A stretch of DNA of 33,191 nucleotides from an uncultured Rhodocyclaceae bacterium (GTDB lineage: Bacteria; Pseudomonadota; Gammaproteobacteria; Burkholderiales; Rhodocyclaceae). Where the stretch lies: assembly GCA_903950295.1 (NCBI GenBank), contig CAJBAP010000350.1, forward strand, positions 1 through 33,191, given 5' to 3'. The notes under the pieces were generated by a model. It ran no database searches, had not been told where the DNA came from, and was given only the letters and a program-made list of their open reading frames with translations. This document shows positions 1 to 8,034 of this stretch, one piece after another. Position 1 is the first letter of the stretch. Each line of letters starts with the position of its first letter. The translations under genes and the position numbers were made by a program.

Positions 1-3
1 GGC

Positions 4-948
4 ATGCCCTCCGAGTTTGCCCTGATCGACCGTTATTTTCGTCATCCCCCGCGTGATCCGGGGCACACCGTGCTCGGCGTCGGCGATGATGGCGCCATCA
101 TGCGCGCGACCACCGGTTGCGAGTTGGTGGTATCCACCGACATGCTGGTGGCGGGCACGCATTTTCTGGTCGATACCGACCCGGAAGATCTCGGCTGGAA
201 AGCATTGGCGGTCAACGTGTCGGACATGGCGGCGATGGGCGCACAACCGCGCTGGGCGCTACTGGCGGCAGCTTTGCCGGCGGCAACGGAAGCATGGATT
301 GAAAAGTTTGCGCGCGGCTTTTTTGCCTGCGCCGACACCTTCGGCATCGACGTCATCGGCGGCGATACGACCAGGGGACCCCTTAATTTCTGCGTCACGA
401 TCTTCGGCGAGGTGCCTGCAGGAACCGCCTTGTTGCGCTCGGGCGCGCAAACTGGCGACGAGATTTGGGTGTCCGGCGCACCCGGACGCGCGGCGCTGGG
501 ACTGGCCCATCTGCAGGGTCGAACCCATCTGGAAGAACCGGTGCTCGCAGACTGCCTCGCAGCCTTGCATCGCCCACAGCCGCGCGTGGCGCTGGGCTTG
601 GCGTTGCGCGGCTTGGCCACCGCAGCCATCGATGTCTCGGACGGGCTACTGGCCGACCTCGGGCACATACTGGATGCTTCAGGCGTGGCAGCGACACTCA
701 AAATAGCCGTCTCGCCAGAGCCGACTTTTGAGCGTGACTGTTATCTCTCGGGTGGTGATGATTACGAACTCGTTTTTACCGCTCCGGTGACACGCCACGC
801 AGATGTCTTGTCGTTGGCCACGCAACTTGCGCTGCCACTGCATTGCCTTGGCCGCATCGAGGCGGGAACGCCGGGTCAATTGACAATTCTGGACGCCACC
901 GGCCGACCCATGGAAACCGCGCAGCGCGGCTACGACCACTTCGCGTAA
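4..948 (+). CDS. thiL: Thiamine-monophosphate kinase
   Basis: ThiL phosphorylates thiamine monophosphate to the active cofactor thiamine diphosphate, using ATP in the cytoplasm. The 314-residue protein has the normal family length. It shows the N-terminal GVGDDGA motif (residues 25-31), the STDMLVAGTHF segment (44-54), the NVSDMAAMGA metal and substrate loop (71-80) and GGDTTRG (119-125), all typical of the PurM/AIR-synthase-like kinase fold. The start MPSEF is the usual ThiL start, but only three bases precede it, so the ribosome binding site lies outside the window. pgpA follows after nine bases, a common thiL-pgpA pairing, so the two are probably cotranscribed. Confidence 0.96.
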   Translation: MPSEFALIDRYFRHPPRDPGHTVLGVGDDGAIMRATTGCELVVSTDMLVAGTHFLVDTDPEDLGWKALAVNVSDMAAMGAQPRWALLAAALPAATEAWIEKFARGFFACADTFGIDVIGGDTTRGPLNFCVTIFGEVPAGTALLRSGAQTGDEIWVSGAPGRAALGLAHLQGRTHLEEPVLADCLAALHRPQPRVALGLALRGLATAAIDVSDGLLADLGHILDASGVAATLKIAVSPEPTFERDCYLSGGDDYELVFTAPVTRHADVLSLATQLALPLHCLGRIEAGTPGQLTILDATGRPMETAQRGYDHFA

Positions 949-957
949 GCTGCAGGC

Positions 958-1461
958 ATGGCCAAGGCTCCTGCCCCACCACTTTCGTTTTTGTTGCGGC
1001 ACCCAGCCCATCTGATTGCCTGTGGCTTCGGCAGCGGGCTGGCGCCCTTCGCGCCGGGCACCGCCGGCACGCTGTTCGCCTGGCTGACCTACCCATTCCT
1101 GCGCGGCTGGCTGCCCGACGAAACTGCCTTCGCAGTTTTTCTGCTGCTGGCCTTCGTACTGGGCGTTACCGCTTGTCAGATCACCGGCCGCGCGCTGGGC
1201 GTGATCGACCACGGCAGCATCGTCTGGGACGAGATCGTGCCGTTCTGGGCAGTACTGTTCCTGACGCCAGCCGGCTGGATGTGGCAGCTCGCCGCATTTT
1301 TGTGGTTTCGCATCTACGACATCAGCAAGCCGGCCCCAGCTGATTATTTTGACAGCCAGGTGAAAAATGGCTTCGGCGTGATGATGGATGATGTCATTGC
1401 CGCCGCCTACACGGTGCTGACACTGGCAGTGTTCAAGGCACTGGTGGAGCGTTTGTTCTGA
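958..1461 (+). CDS. pgpA: Phosphatidylglycerophosphatase A
   Basis: PgpA dephosphorylates phosphatidylglycerol phosphate to phosphatidylglycerol at the inner membrane. The 167-residue product has the family motifs GSGLAPFAPGTAGT (25-38), an acidic DHGSIVWDE segment, FRIYDISKP and the C-terminal GFGVMMDDVIA, together with several hydrophobic membrane segments. The stop codon overlaps the next start by one base (TGATG), which suggests translational coupling to the CinA-like gene. Apart from the thiL neighbourhood nothing here is unusual. Confidence 0.95.
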   Translation: MAKAPAPPLSFLLRHPAHLIACGFGSGLAPFAPGTAGTLFAWLTYPFLRGWLPDETAFAVFLLLAFVLGVTACQITGRALGVIDHGSIVWDEIVPFWAVLFLTPAGWMWQLAAFLWFRIYDISKPAPADYFDSQVKNGFGVMMDDVIAAAYTVLTLAVFKALVERLF

Positions 1462-1955
1462 TGGATGCCGAACTTGTCGCATTGTCGGAAGCCGTCGGCG
1501 CCATCTGCCGTGAGCAAAAATTGCTGGTTGCCACGGCAGAATCCTGCACCGGCGGCTGGGCAGCACAAGTAATCACCCACACGGCCGGCAGTTCGGCCTG
1601 GTTTGAGCGCGGCTTCGTGACCTATACAAACGCGGCGAAAACGGATATGCTCGGTGTTCGTATGGACACCATTGAAAAGTTTGGTGCGGTCAGCCTCGAA
1701 ACGGCAAGTGAAATGGCAGCGGGAGCGTTTAAAAACTCCAATGCCATGATTTCATTGTCTATTACTGGTATCGCCGGGCCAACGGGTGGCTCACCTGACA
1801 AGCCAGTGGGGACCGTATGCTTTGCCTGGTGCATGTGTAATGAAGTGCCGTCCTGCCAGCGCCGACTTTTTGACGGCGACCGGGAAACTATCCGGCGCCA
1901 AGCGGTGATTTATGCGCTTACTGGCTTGATTGAGTGCGCAAGAAACATGCCATAA
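1461..1955 (+). CDS. pncC: CinA C-terminal-domain protein (nicotinamide-nucleotide amidohydrolase)
   Basis: This 164-residue protein is a stand-alone CinA C-terminal domain, the PncC family that deamidates nicotinamide mononucleotide to nicotinate mononucleotide in NAD salvage. Visible family motifs are TAESCTGG (residues 25-32), the [15 protein letters not shown] segment, and [20 protein letters not shown]. The N-terminal MoCF-like domain of full CinA is absent, as in E. coli PncC. The gene starts on the A of the pgpA stop and ends 26 bases before recA. The cinA-recA neighbourhood is known in other bacteria. A recA promoter probably overlaps its stop codon. Confidence 0.93.
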   Translation: MDAELVALSEAVGAICREQKLLVATAESCTGGWAAQVITHTAGSSAWFERGFVTYTNAAKTDMLGVRMDTIEKFGAVSLETASEMAAGAFKNSNAMISLSITGIAGPTGGSPDKPVGTVCFAWCMCNEVPSCQRRLFDGDRETIRRQAVIYALTGLIECARNMP

Positions 1956-1956
1956 T
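1926..1956 (+). promoter_or_regulatory. Putative recA promoter
   Basis: A CATAAT -10 hexamer lies at 1951-1956, over the stop codon of the upstream gene. A TTGATT at 1926-1931 could be the -35, but the 19-base spacer is longer than the ideal 17. An AAGGA ribosome binding site follows at 1972-1976. No CTG-N10-CAG LexA-type operator is visible in roughly 130 bases upstream of recA. The assignment is by eye only. Confidence 0.35.
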
Positions 1957-1981
1957 CAGAACAACTCTTGGAAGGAACATC

Positions 1982-3001
1982 ATGGACGAGAACAAGACCA
2001 AAGCCCTGCAAGCGGCATTGGCGCAAATCGAAAAGCAGTTTGGCAAGGGCTCCATCATGAAGATGGGCGAGGGCTTGGCCACTGACGATATTCAAACCGT
2101 TTCCACCGGCTCGCTCGGGCTGGACATCGCGCTCGGGATCGGCGGCCTGCCGCGCGGGCGGGTGGTCGAAATCTACGGCCCGGAATCCTCGGGCAAGACG
2201 ACGCTGTGTCTGCATGTCGTCGCCGAAATACAGAAAGCCGGCGGCGTCGCCGCTTACATCGACGCGGAAAATGCACTCGATCCGGGCTACGCAGCCAAAT
2301 TGGGCGTGAATGTGCCCGACTTGCTCATTTCACAACCGGATACCGGCGAACAGGGCCTGGAAATCACCGACATGCTGGTGCGCTCCGGCGGCGTCGATCT
2401 GATCGTCATCGACTCCGTGGCTGCACTCACGCCGCGCGCTGAAATCGAAGGCGAAATGGGCGACCAGTTGCCCGGCCTGCAAGCGCGCCTGATGTCGCAA
2501 GCGCTGCGCAAGCTGACCTCCAATATCAAGCGTACCAACACGCTGGTGATCTTCATCAACCAGATCCGCATGAAGATCGGCGTGATGTTCGGCAACCCCG
2601 AAACCACCACCGGCGGCAACGCCCTCAAGTTCTACGCCTCGGTGCGCATGGATATCCGTCGTACCGGTGCCATCAAGAACGGCGATGAGGTGATCGGCAA
2701 CGAAACCAAGGTGAAGGTCGTCAAGAACAAGGTGGCACCGCCCTTCCGCGAAGCGCGCTTCGACATCCTCTATGGCGAGGGCATTTCGCGCCAGGGTGAA
2801 GTCGTCGAACTCGGTGTCGAACACAAGATCGTGGAGAAGTCTGGCGCCTGGTATTCCTACAAGGGCGAGAAGATCGGCCAGGGCAAGGACAAGACGCGCG
2901 AGTTCCTGCGCGAGCATCCCGAAATGGCGATCGAGATCGAAAACCGCGTGCGCGAAGCGGTCGGCGTCACCGGCATTGCCGTTCCCGCTACTGCCGAGTG
3001 A
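1982..3001 (+). CDS. recA: DNA recombinase RecA
   Basis: RecA forms ATP-dependent filaments on single-stranded DNA for homologous recombination and stimulates SOS repressor cleavage. The start chosen is the ATG giving MDENKTKAL, nine residues shorter or more than other RecA starts being unlikely because AAGGA sits at the right spacing; upstream in-frame codons fall inside pncC. The 339-residue protein shows Walker [10 protein letters not shown] (66-74), the Walker B region [10 protein letters not shown], the L1/L2 DNA-binding loops around EGEMGDQ and [11 protein letters not shown], and the C-terminal domain. The residue after the catalytic Glu96 is Asn97, where E. coli and most RecA have His. 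The stop overlaps the recX start (GTGA). Confidence 0.98.
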   Translation: MDENKTKALQAALAQIEKQFGKGSIMKMGEGLATDDIQTVSTGSLGLDIALGIGGLPRGRVVEIYGPESSGKTTLCLHVVAEIQKAGGVAAYIDAENALDPGYAAKLGVNVPDLLISQPDTGEQGLEITDMLVRSGGVDLIVIDSVAALTPRAEIEGEMGDQLPGLQARLMSQALRKLTSNIKRTNTLVIFINQIRMKIGVMFGNPETTTGGNALKFYASVRMDIRRTGAIKNGDEVIGNETKVKVVKNKVAPPFREARFDILYGEGISRQGEVVELGVEHKIVEKSGAWYSYKGEKIGQGKDKTREFLREHPEMAIEIENRVREAVGVTGIAVPATAE

Positions 3002-3459
3002 CTGAGCAGCACCCATCTCCGGAGACGAAGGAACTGCGTCAGCGTGCGGTAAGACTTCTGGCTCGGCGCGAACATACCCGCGCCGAACTGACCCGCAAAC
3101 TGGCGCCGCATGGCACCACTGAAGAAATCGAAACCGTGCTGAACGAACTTGCCACCCAAGGGCTTCAATCGGATGCCCGCTTTGCTGAAAGTTATCTGCG
3201 CAGCCAGGCGGCACGTCTCGGTACGACACGGCTGCGCCATACGCTCCGCACCAAAGGTGTGGAGTCGGCGCTGATTGACGCTCATCTGTCTGGCGCGGGA
3301 TTGCCCGACGAAGCTGCACGGGCGCGTGCCGTCTGGGAAAGAAAATTTACTGCTGCACCGGTTGATGCCCGCGAATGGGCAAAACAGGCGCGCTTTCTTC
3401 AGGGGCGGGGCTTTGCAACTGACACGATCCGCCGCCTGCTCAAGAGTATGGAAGAATGA
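2998..3459 (+). CDS. recX: Regulatory protein RecX
   Basis: RecX binds RecA filaments and limits their extension and ATPase activity. The 153-residue protein is all-helical with repeated three-helix modules, visible as [20 protein letters not shown] near the N-terminus and a matching C-terminal module containing [16 protein letters not shown]. The start is a GTG inside the recA stop (four-base GTGA overlap), so RecX production is probably translationally coupled to RecA. Its own stop overlaps the lptB start by four bases (ATGA), which ties it to an unexpected downstream partner. Confidence 0.93.
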   Translation: MTEQHPSPETKELRQRAVRLLARREHTRAELTRKLAPHGTTEEIETVLNELATQGLQSDARFAESYLRSQAARLGTTRLRHTLRTKGVESALIDAHLSGAGLPDEAARARAVWERKFTAAPVDAREWAKQARFLQGRGFATDTIRRLLKSMEE

Positions 3460-4193
3460 CCACCACGCTCTCCATCCACAACCTGCGCAAGAAATTCCGT
3501 AACCGCACGGTGGTCAAGGATGTCAGCCTGCATGTCGATGGTGGCGAAGTGGTTGGACTGCTCGGCCCCAATGGCGCCGGCAAGACCACCTGCTTCTACA
3601 TGGTTGTCGGCCTGGTGGCCTCGGATGCCGGTGATATCGTCATAGCGGCCGAGGGCAAGGAAACCCGCATCACCCATATGCCGATCCACGCGCGGGCACG
3701 GCTTGGCCTCTCGTATCTGCCGCAAGAAAATTCGGTGTTCCGCAAGCTCACGGTGGCCGAGAACATCCGCGCCATACTGGAACTGCAGGACTACGATGCC
3801 CCGACACTGGAAACCCGTCTCGAAGAACTGCTCGAAGAACTGCACATCAGCCATCTGCGCGACCAGCGTGCAGCGGCGCTGTCAGGCGGCGAACGCCGCC
3901 GTGTCGAGATTGCCCGCGCGCTGGCTACCTCACCGCTATTCATTCTGCTCGACGAACCTTTTGCTGGCGTCGATCCGATTGCTGTAATCGATATCCAGAA
4001 AATCATCCGCTTCCTCAAGGAGCGGGGCATCGGCGTGCTGATCACCGACCACAATGTCAGGGAAACCCTGGGGATCTGTGACCGCGCCACCATCATCAAC
4101 GATGGCGAGGTACTGGCGGCTGGACATCCTGCCGATATCATCGATAATGAGAGCGTGCGCCGGGTATATCTTGGCGAGCACTTCAAGATGTAA
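3456..4193 (+). CDS. lptB: LPS export ABC transporter ATP-binding protein LptB
   Basis: LptB is the cytoplasmic ATPase of LptB2FG, which extracts lipopolysaccharide from the inner membrane and drives it to the outer membrane. The 245-residue protein has Walker [10 protein letters not shown] (37-45), the [15 protein letters not shown]-loop region (88-100), signature LSGGERRR (142-149), Walker B FILLDEP (162-168) and switch His199. These match LptB rather than generic ABC ATPases, and adjacency to rpoN and hpf agrees. The lptC and lptA genes that usually precede lptB are not here; recX overlaps it instead. rpoN starts seven bases downstream. Confidence 0.96.
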   Translation: MTTTLSIHNLRKKFRNRTVVKDVSLHVDGGEVVGLLGPNGAGKTTCFYMVVGLVASDAGDIVIAAEGKETRITHMPIHARARLGLSYLPQENSVFRKLTVAENIRAILELQDYDAPTLETRLEELLEELHISHLRDQRAAALSGGERRRVEIARALATSPLFILLDEPFAGVDPIAVIDIQKIIRFLKERGIGVLITDHNVRETLGICDRATIINDGEVLAAGHPADIIDNESVRRVYLGEHFKM

Positions 4194-4200
4194 AGAAGCA

Positions 4201-5658
4201 GTGAAACAAACGCTCCAGCTCAGGCTCTCGCAACACCTCGCCCTGACACCGCAGCTACAGCAGTCGATCCGCTTGCTGCAGCTCTCGTCGCTGGAACTCA
4301 ACCAGGAAATTGAGCAGGCACTCCAGGAAAATCCTCTGCTGGAGCGCGATGAGCCGTCCGAAACAGCAACCTATGCGGGCGCTGGTGATGCGTTGACGCA
4401 TACCCACAAAGAGGAATCCGTGCCTGCCGCGCAGGAAGAACGTGAGCGCGTCTCGGAAATCGAGTGGGGGCACGACGGCATGGATTGGCCGACGTCTGGC
4501 AGTTCGCGCAACCCGCGCGACCCCAACGACGAAAGCGACGTCGATGCCGGCGAGTTGCAGGCTGCAGCCACCAGCTTGCGCGACCACCTGATCAGCCAGT
4601 TGGCACTTTCGCAGTTATCCGGTCGTGAGCGTTTGCGCGTCGCCTTTCTGGTCGAAGCGCTAAACGACGATGGCTACCTGACGCAGGAACTCGAAGAACT
4701 GGTTGAGGTGCTGCCGGAGGATTTTGCCGGCGAACCGGACGAAGTGCTCGAAGACCTGCAGATTGCCCTCAATCATCTGCAAAGCCTCGATCCTCCGGGT
4801 ATCGGGGCACGCAACCCGCGTGAATGCCTGCTGCTGCAGCTGGCCAATTTATCCGCCTCACCCGAAAACACCTTGGCGGCCGCTGTTGTGCGCGACCATC
4901 TCGAGCAACTGGCGGGCCGTGACTATGTGCGCATCAAGAAGGCGCTCGGCTGCACCGACGAGGCCTTGCGTGACGCGCAAACGCTGATCCGCTCGCTCAA
5001 TCCGCGCCCGGGCGCACAGTTTTCCCAACTCGATACGCGCTACGTCATACCCGACGTAACGGTGCGCAAGCTGCGCGGCAACTGGGTGGTGCAACTCAAC
5101 CAGGAAGCCATGCCGCGCCTGCGCATCAACCGGCTCTACGCCAACCTGCTGCGCCAGCAGCGCAGCAACGGCGGCAGCAATCTTTCCGGCCAGTTGCAGG
5201 AAGCTAAATGGCTGATCAAGAACGTTCAGCAGCGTTTCGACACCATCGCCCGCGTCTCGCAGGCCATCGTCGATCGCCAACGTGCTTTCTTTGACCACGG
5301 CGAGGTGGCGATGCGGCCACTGACGCTGCGCGAGATCGCCGAAACCGTGGAGCTGCACGAATCGACCATTTCACGAGTCACCACGCAAAAATACCTCGCC
5401 AGTCCGCGGGGCATTTACGAACTCAAATACTTTTTTGGCAGCCACGTCGCCACCGATACCGGCGGCGCGGCGTCATCTACCGCGATTCGGGCGCTGATCA
5501 AGCAACTGGTGGGCGTGGAGAATGGCCACAAGCCACTCTCCGACGCCCGCATCGCGGAAATCCTCGGCGAGCAGGGAATCGTGGTTGCGCGGCGCACTGT
5601 CGCCAAGTACCGTGAATCCCTGAGCATCCCGCCGGTCAATCTACGCAAAACACTCTAA
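4201..5658 (+). CDS. rpoN: RNA polymerase sigma-54 factor RpoN
   Basis: RpoN directs RNA polymerase to -24/-12 promoters that need AAA+ enhancer-binding activators, typically nitrogen and alternative-carbon genes. I choose the GTG at 4201 because the protein then begins KQTLQLRLSQHLALTPQLQQ, the canonical glutamine-rich region I that contacts activators; the open frame upstream overlaps lptB and is not homologous. The 485-residue product includes the acidic linker (about 60-120), the core-binding domain, a helix-turn-helix around ESTISRVTTQKYL, and the diagnostic RpoN box ARRTVAKYRE near the C-terminus. hpf follows after 12 bases. Confidence 0.97.
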   Translation: MKQTLQLRLSQHLALTPQLQQSIRLLQLSSLELNQEIEQALQENPLLERDEPSETATYAGAGDALTHTHKEESVPAAQEERERVSEIEWGHDGMDWPTSGSSRNPRDPNDESDVDAGELQAAATSLRDHLISQLALSQLSGRERLRVAFLVEALNDDGYLTQELEELVEVLPEDFAGEPDEVLEDLQIALNHLQSLDPPGIGARNPRECLLLQLANLSASPENTLAAAVVRDHLEQLAGRDYVRIKKALGCTDEALRDAQTLIRSLNPRPGAQFSQLDTRYVIPDVTVRKLRGNWVVQLNQEAMPRLRINRLYANLLRQQRSNGGSNLSGQLQEAKWLIKNVQQRFDTIARVSQAIVDRQRAFFDHGEVAMRPLTLREIAETVELHESTISRVTTQKYLASPRGIYELKYFFGSHVATDTGGAASSTAIRALIKQLVGVENGHKPLSDARIAEILGEQGIVVARRTVAKYRESLSIPPVNLRKTL

Positions 5659-5670
5659 AGAGGAGAGATC

Positions 5671-5985
5671 ATGAACCTCAATATCACTGGACACCATGTC
5701 GAAGTCACCCCCGCACTGCGTGAATATGTCACGGGGAAAGTAGACAAGGTCATCCGCCATTTTGACCACGTAACCAGCGTCCATGTGATTCTCACGGTGG
5801 AAAAGCTCGTGCAGAAGGCCGAGATTACCCTGCACGTCAAGGGCAAGGACATCTTCGCCGACAGCAGCGATGCCGACCTCTACGCCGCCATCGACCTACT
5901 GATCGACAAACTCGATCGCCAGGTAATCAAGTACAAGGACAAGAATCGGGACCACAATCACGAGCGTCCGCAAGTCGAAACCTGA
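5671..5985 (+). CDS. hpf: Ribosome hibernation-promoting factor (short form)
   Basis: HPF binds the decoding centre of the 30S subunit and promotes 70S dimer formation in stationary phase. At 104 residues it is the short gamma/beta-type HPF without the long C-terminal dimerisation domain. The start MNLNITGHHVEVTPALREYV and the later HVILTVEKL and ADLYAAIDLLIDKLDRQVIKYK segments are typical. A strong ribosome binding site (AGAGGAGA) precedes it. The rpoN-hpf-ptsN order is conserved in proteobacteria, although here a 140-base gap separates hpf from ptsN. Confidence 0.96.
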   Translation: MNLNITGHHVEVTPALREYVTGKVDKVIRHFDHVTSVHVILTVEKLVQKAEITLHVKGKDIFADSSDADLYAAIDLLIDKLDRQVIKYKDKNRDHNHERPQVET

Positions 5986-6002
5986 GGCCAGTGAAAAAAT
6001 AG

Positions 6003-6034
6003 CGCAAATGGGGCAAGAAATTTCCCCATTTGCG
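6003..6034 (-). terminator. Hairpin with U-tract on the minus strand (hpf-ptsN gap)
   Basis: An 11-bp perfect inverted repeat pairs 6003-6013 with 6024-6034 around a 10-base loop. Read on the minus strand, the right arm is followed two bases later by six T residues, giving a textbook intrinsic terminator. Read on the plus strand, along the direction of hpf and ptsN, there is no T-run. The structure is seen directly; which strand uses it is inference. Confidence 0.6.
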
Positions 6035-6067
6035 GGCGGCGGGACGAGGGTTATACTTCGCGTCCGC

Positions 6068-6089
6068 CGCTGGGAAACCCTCCCAGGCG
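6068..6089 (+). other. Hairpin in the ptsN leader
   Basis: CTGGGA (6070-6075) and TCCCAG (6081-6086) form a six-bp stem with a five-base loop, extendable by two pairs across a one-base bulge. A possible -10 (TATACT, 6052-6057) lies just upstream, so the hairpin would sit in a short ptsN leader. The leader ends in a C-rich run directly before the start codon and has no Shine-Dalgarno sequence. I do not recognise a riboswitch class. Confidence 0.35.
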
Positions 6090-6125
6090 AACTTATTTAG
6101 GTGTCTGGGCAATCCCCCCACCCCA

Positions 6126-6587
6126 ATGAATCTTATTGCCAAACTACTGAAGGTCGACAACGTCGTCGTCGGCCTGGACGCGAGCAGCAAAAAACGCGTC
6201 TTCGAGCAGGCCGGCCTGCTATTTGAAAACCATCACGGCATAGCCCGCAGCGCGGTCTACGATGCGCTGTTTTCCCGTGAAAAAATGGGTTCCACCGGTC
6301 TGGGACTCGGTATCGCCATTCCGCACGGTCGCATCAAAGGTCTGAAAGAAGCACACGGTGCCTTTTTGCGTCTGGCAGCACCCGTGCAATTCGATGCTCC
6401 CGACGGCCAGCCGGTAGGCTTGGTCTTCGTGCTTCTGGTGCCCGAGGCAGCCAATGAGCATCATCTGCAGATGCTTTCCGAACTGGCGCAAATGTTCAGT
6501 GACAAGGCATTCCGCGAACAACTAGTTGCCGCGCCCGATGCTGCGGCAGCATACGCGCTCTTTGCGCAGTGGCAGTCGGCCAGTTAA
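6126..6587 (+). CDS. ptsN: PTS IIA-like nitrogen regulatory protein (EIIA-Ntr)
   Basis: EIIA-Ntr is the terminal phosphoacceptor of the nitrogen phosphotransferase system and regulates potassium, carbon and nitrogen functions by protein contacts rather than sugar transport. The 153-residue protein has the PTS EIIA type-2 domain, with the phosphorylatable histidine in GIAIPHGR (His67). I start at the ATG giving MNLIAKLL, the family start. The bases before it are C-rich with no purine-rich binding site, which is unusual. It overlaps hprK by 19 bases, suggesting coupled translation and a shared regulatory role. Confidence 0.95.
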   Translation: MNLIAKLLKVDNVVVGLDASSKKRVFEQAGLLFENHHGIARSAVYDALFSREKMGSTGLGLGIAIPHGRIKGLKEAHGAFLRLAAPVQFDAPDGQPVGLVFVLLVPEAANEHHLQMLSELAQMFSDKAFREQLVAAPDAAAAYALFAQWQSAS

Positions 6588-7513
6588 TCGTCGCGCAGCT
6601 GTTCGAGCGTAACCGCGAACGGCTGCAACTATCTTGGGTCGGCGGCACGCTCAACCGCCCGATCGCCGTCAATCGTGACGACGTTTCGCCTGCCGATCTG
6701 ATCGGCCACCTCAACCTGATTCACCCCGATCGCGTCCAGGTACTCGGTTCTCCCGAGATCATCTGGTACAAGCGACATATCGGCGGCAAGGGCGAGCATA
6801 TTTTCCAGCAGATCATCAGCGAGCATCCACCGGCCGTCATTGTTGCCGACGGCTGTGACATTCTCGAAGAAATCCGTACTGCCTGCGAGGCCAGTGACAC
6901 GCCCCTATTCACCACGCCACTGCCCACGGCACAGGTAATCGACTCGCTGCGCGTCTATGTTTCACGCCAACTCGCCGAGACCGTGACCTTGCATGGCGTG
7001 TTCATGGATGTACTCGGTATTGGCGTGCTGGTAACGGGCGACTCGGGCGTGGGCAAAAGCGAGCTCGGGCTCGAACTCATCACGCGCGGGCATGGTCTGG
7101 TTGCCGACGATGTGGTCGAGGTTTCACGCATCGCGCCTGATGCGCTTGAAGGTCGATGCCCCGAACTGCTCAAGGATTTCATCGAGGTACGTGGTCTCGG
7201 CTTGTTGAATATCCGTACGGTTTTCGGTGAAACCGCCTGCCGCCGCAAGATGCGCCTGAAGCTGATTGTGCACCTGCAGCGGCCCAATGCCGGTTTGCCC
7301 GAAATGGCACGCCTGCCACTTGACGCGCTCACCGAAAATGTTCTGGGTGTTCCGGTACGCAAGGTGGTCCTGCCCGTAGCCGCCGGCCGCAACCTTGCAG
7401 TTTTGCTTGAAGCGGCCGTGCGTTCAACGATCCTGTTGTTACGCGGTATCGACAGCATGGACGAATTTTTGCAGCGCCAGCAGCAAGCGCTGGAAAAGAA
7501 TCATCTCGACTGA
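6569..7513 (+). CDS. hprK: HPr kinase/phosphorylase
   Basis: HprK phosphorylates and dephosphorylates HPr on its regulatory serine. In betaproteobacteria it accompanies an incomplete, regulatory PTS. The 314-residue protein starts at a GTG inside ptsN (19-base overlap); no ATG candidate fits. It shows the N-terminal DRTGG-like domain, catalytic His142 in LHGVF, Walker A GDSGVGKS (157-164), the acidic VADDVVEV segment and the EVRGLGLLNI signature (206-215). The rapZ gene that often follows hprK in proteobacteria is not next; a DUF971 gene follows after 89 bases. Confidence 0.95.
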   Translation: MAVGQLIVAQLFERNRERLQLSWVGGTLNRPIAVNRDDVSPADLIGHLNLIHPDRVQVLGSPEIIWYKRHIGGKGEHIFQQIISEHPPAVIVADGCDILEEIRTACEASDTPLFTTPLPTAQVIDSLRVYVSRQLAETVTLHGVFMDVLGIGVLVTGDSGVGKSELGLELITRGHGLVADDVVEVSRIAPDALEGRCPELLKDFIEVRGLGLLNIRTVFGETACRRKMRLKLIVHLQRPNAGLPEMARLPLDALTENVLGVPVRKVVLPVAAGRNLAVLLEAAVRSTILLLRGIDSMDEFLQRQQQALEKNHLD

Positions 7514-7602
7514 AGCCGGCAGTAACGGCCCGGCTCACGCCTTGCGCTATGATAAGCGGCCCCCATATGGCAGGGACCCCAACCTGAACAGACGACAACA
7601 TC

Positions 7603-8025
7603 ATGGCCGGACTCGACAAGAACACGCCACACCCCACCGAAATCAAACTGCATCAGAAATCACGTGAAATGGAGCTTTCCTTCGCGGATGGCAGCAATTT
7701 TCGCCTCTCTTTTGAATTTTTGCGCGTACATTCGCCCTCTGCCGAAGTGCGCGGACATGGCCCGGGCCAGGAAACCCTGCAAACTGGCAAGCGTGACGTG
7801 GATATCAAGGCCATCGAGCCCGTCGGCAACTATGCCATTCAGCCATTTTTCTCCGATGCGCACGATACCGGTATCTACTCATGGGATCTGCTCTACAAGC
7901 TGGGTGCCAACAAGGATGAACTTTGGGCAGACTATCTCGCCCGCATCGAGGCCGCCGGTGCCAGCCGCGACATCGATTCGACCACCCTGCCACCCAAAAC
8001 CGGTGGTAGCTGTGGCAAACACTGA
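7603..8025 (+). CDS. DUF971 / gamma-butyrobetaine hydroxylase-like N-terminal domain protein
   Basis: The 140-residue protein consists of one DUF971 domain, the small fold found at the N-terminus of gamma-butyrobetaine hydroxylase and as stand-alone bacterial proteins of unknown role. Visible family features are PTEIKLHQKSR, the FLRVHSPSAEVRGHGPGQE core (residues 44-62), a YAIQPFFSDAHDTGIYSWD segment, and a C-terminal GGSCGKH that might bind metal. It lies nine bases upstream of ubiE, a common betaproteobacterial pairing that hints at a link to quinone or iron-sulfur metabolism; that link is inference. No clear ribosome binding site precedes the ATG. Confidence 0.85.
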   Translation: MAGLDKNTPHPTEIKLHQKSREMELSFADGSNFRLSFEFLRVHSPSAEVRGHGPGQETLQTGKRDVDIKAIEPVGNYAIQPFFSDAHDTGIYSWDLLYKLGANKDELWADYLARIEAAGASRDIDSTTLPPKTGGSCGKH

Positions 8026-8034
8026 GGAAACTTG

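Noticed and set aside
679..1566. 295-codon minus-strand frame opposite thiL, pgpA and pncC
   Set aside because: It spans three real genes on the other strand and has no recognisable motif.
4054..4200. Upstream extension of the rpoN frame
   Set aside because: These 49 codons overlap lptB in another frame and are not RpoN-like; the GTG at 4201 gives the conserved N-terminus.
7514..7535. Hairpin AGCCGG/CCGGCT after hprK as a terminator
   Set aside because: The stem is only six bp, and no T-run follows on either strand.
7656..7671. Possible third parS-like site within the DUF971 gene
   Set aside because: Only the CACGTGAAA core and one adjacent base match (10 of 16), and it is inside coding sequence; the two sites near mnmG match at 15 of 16.
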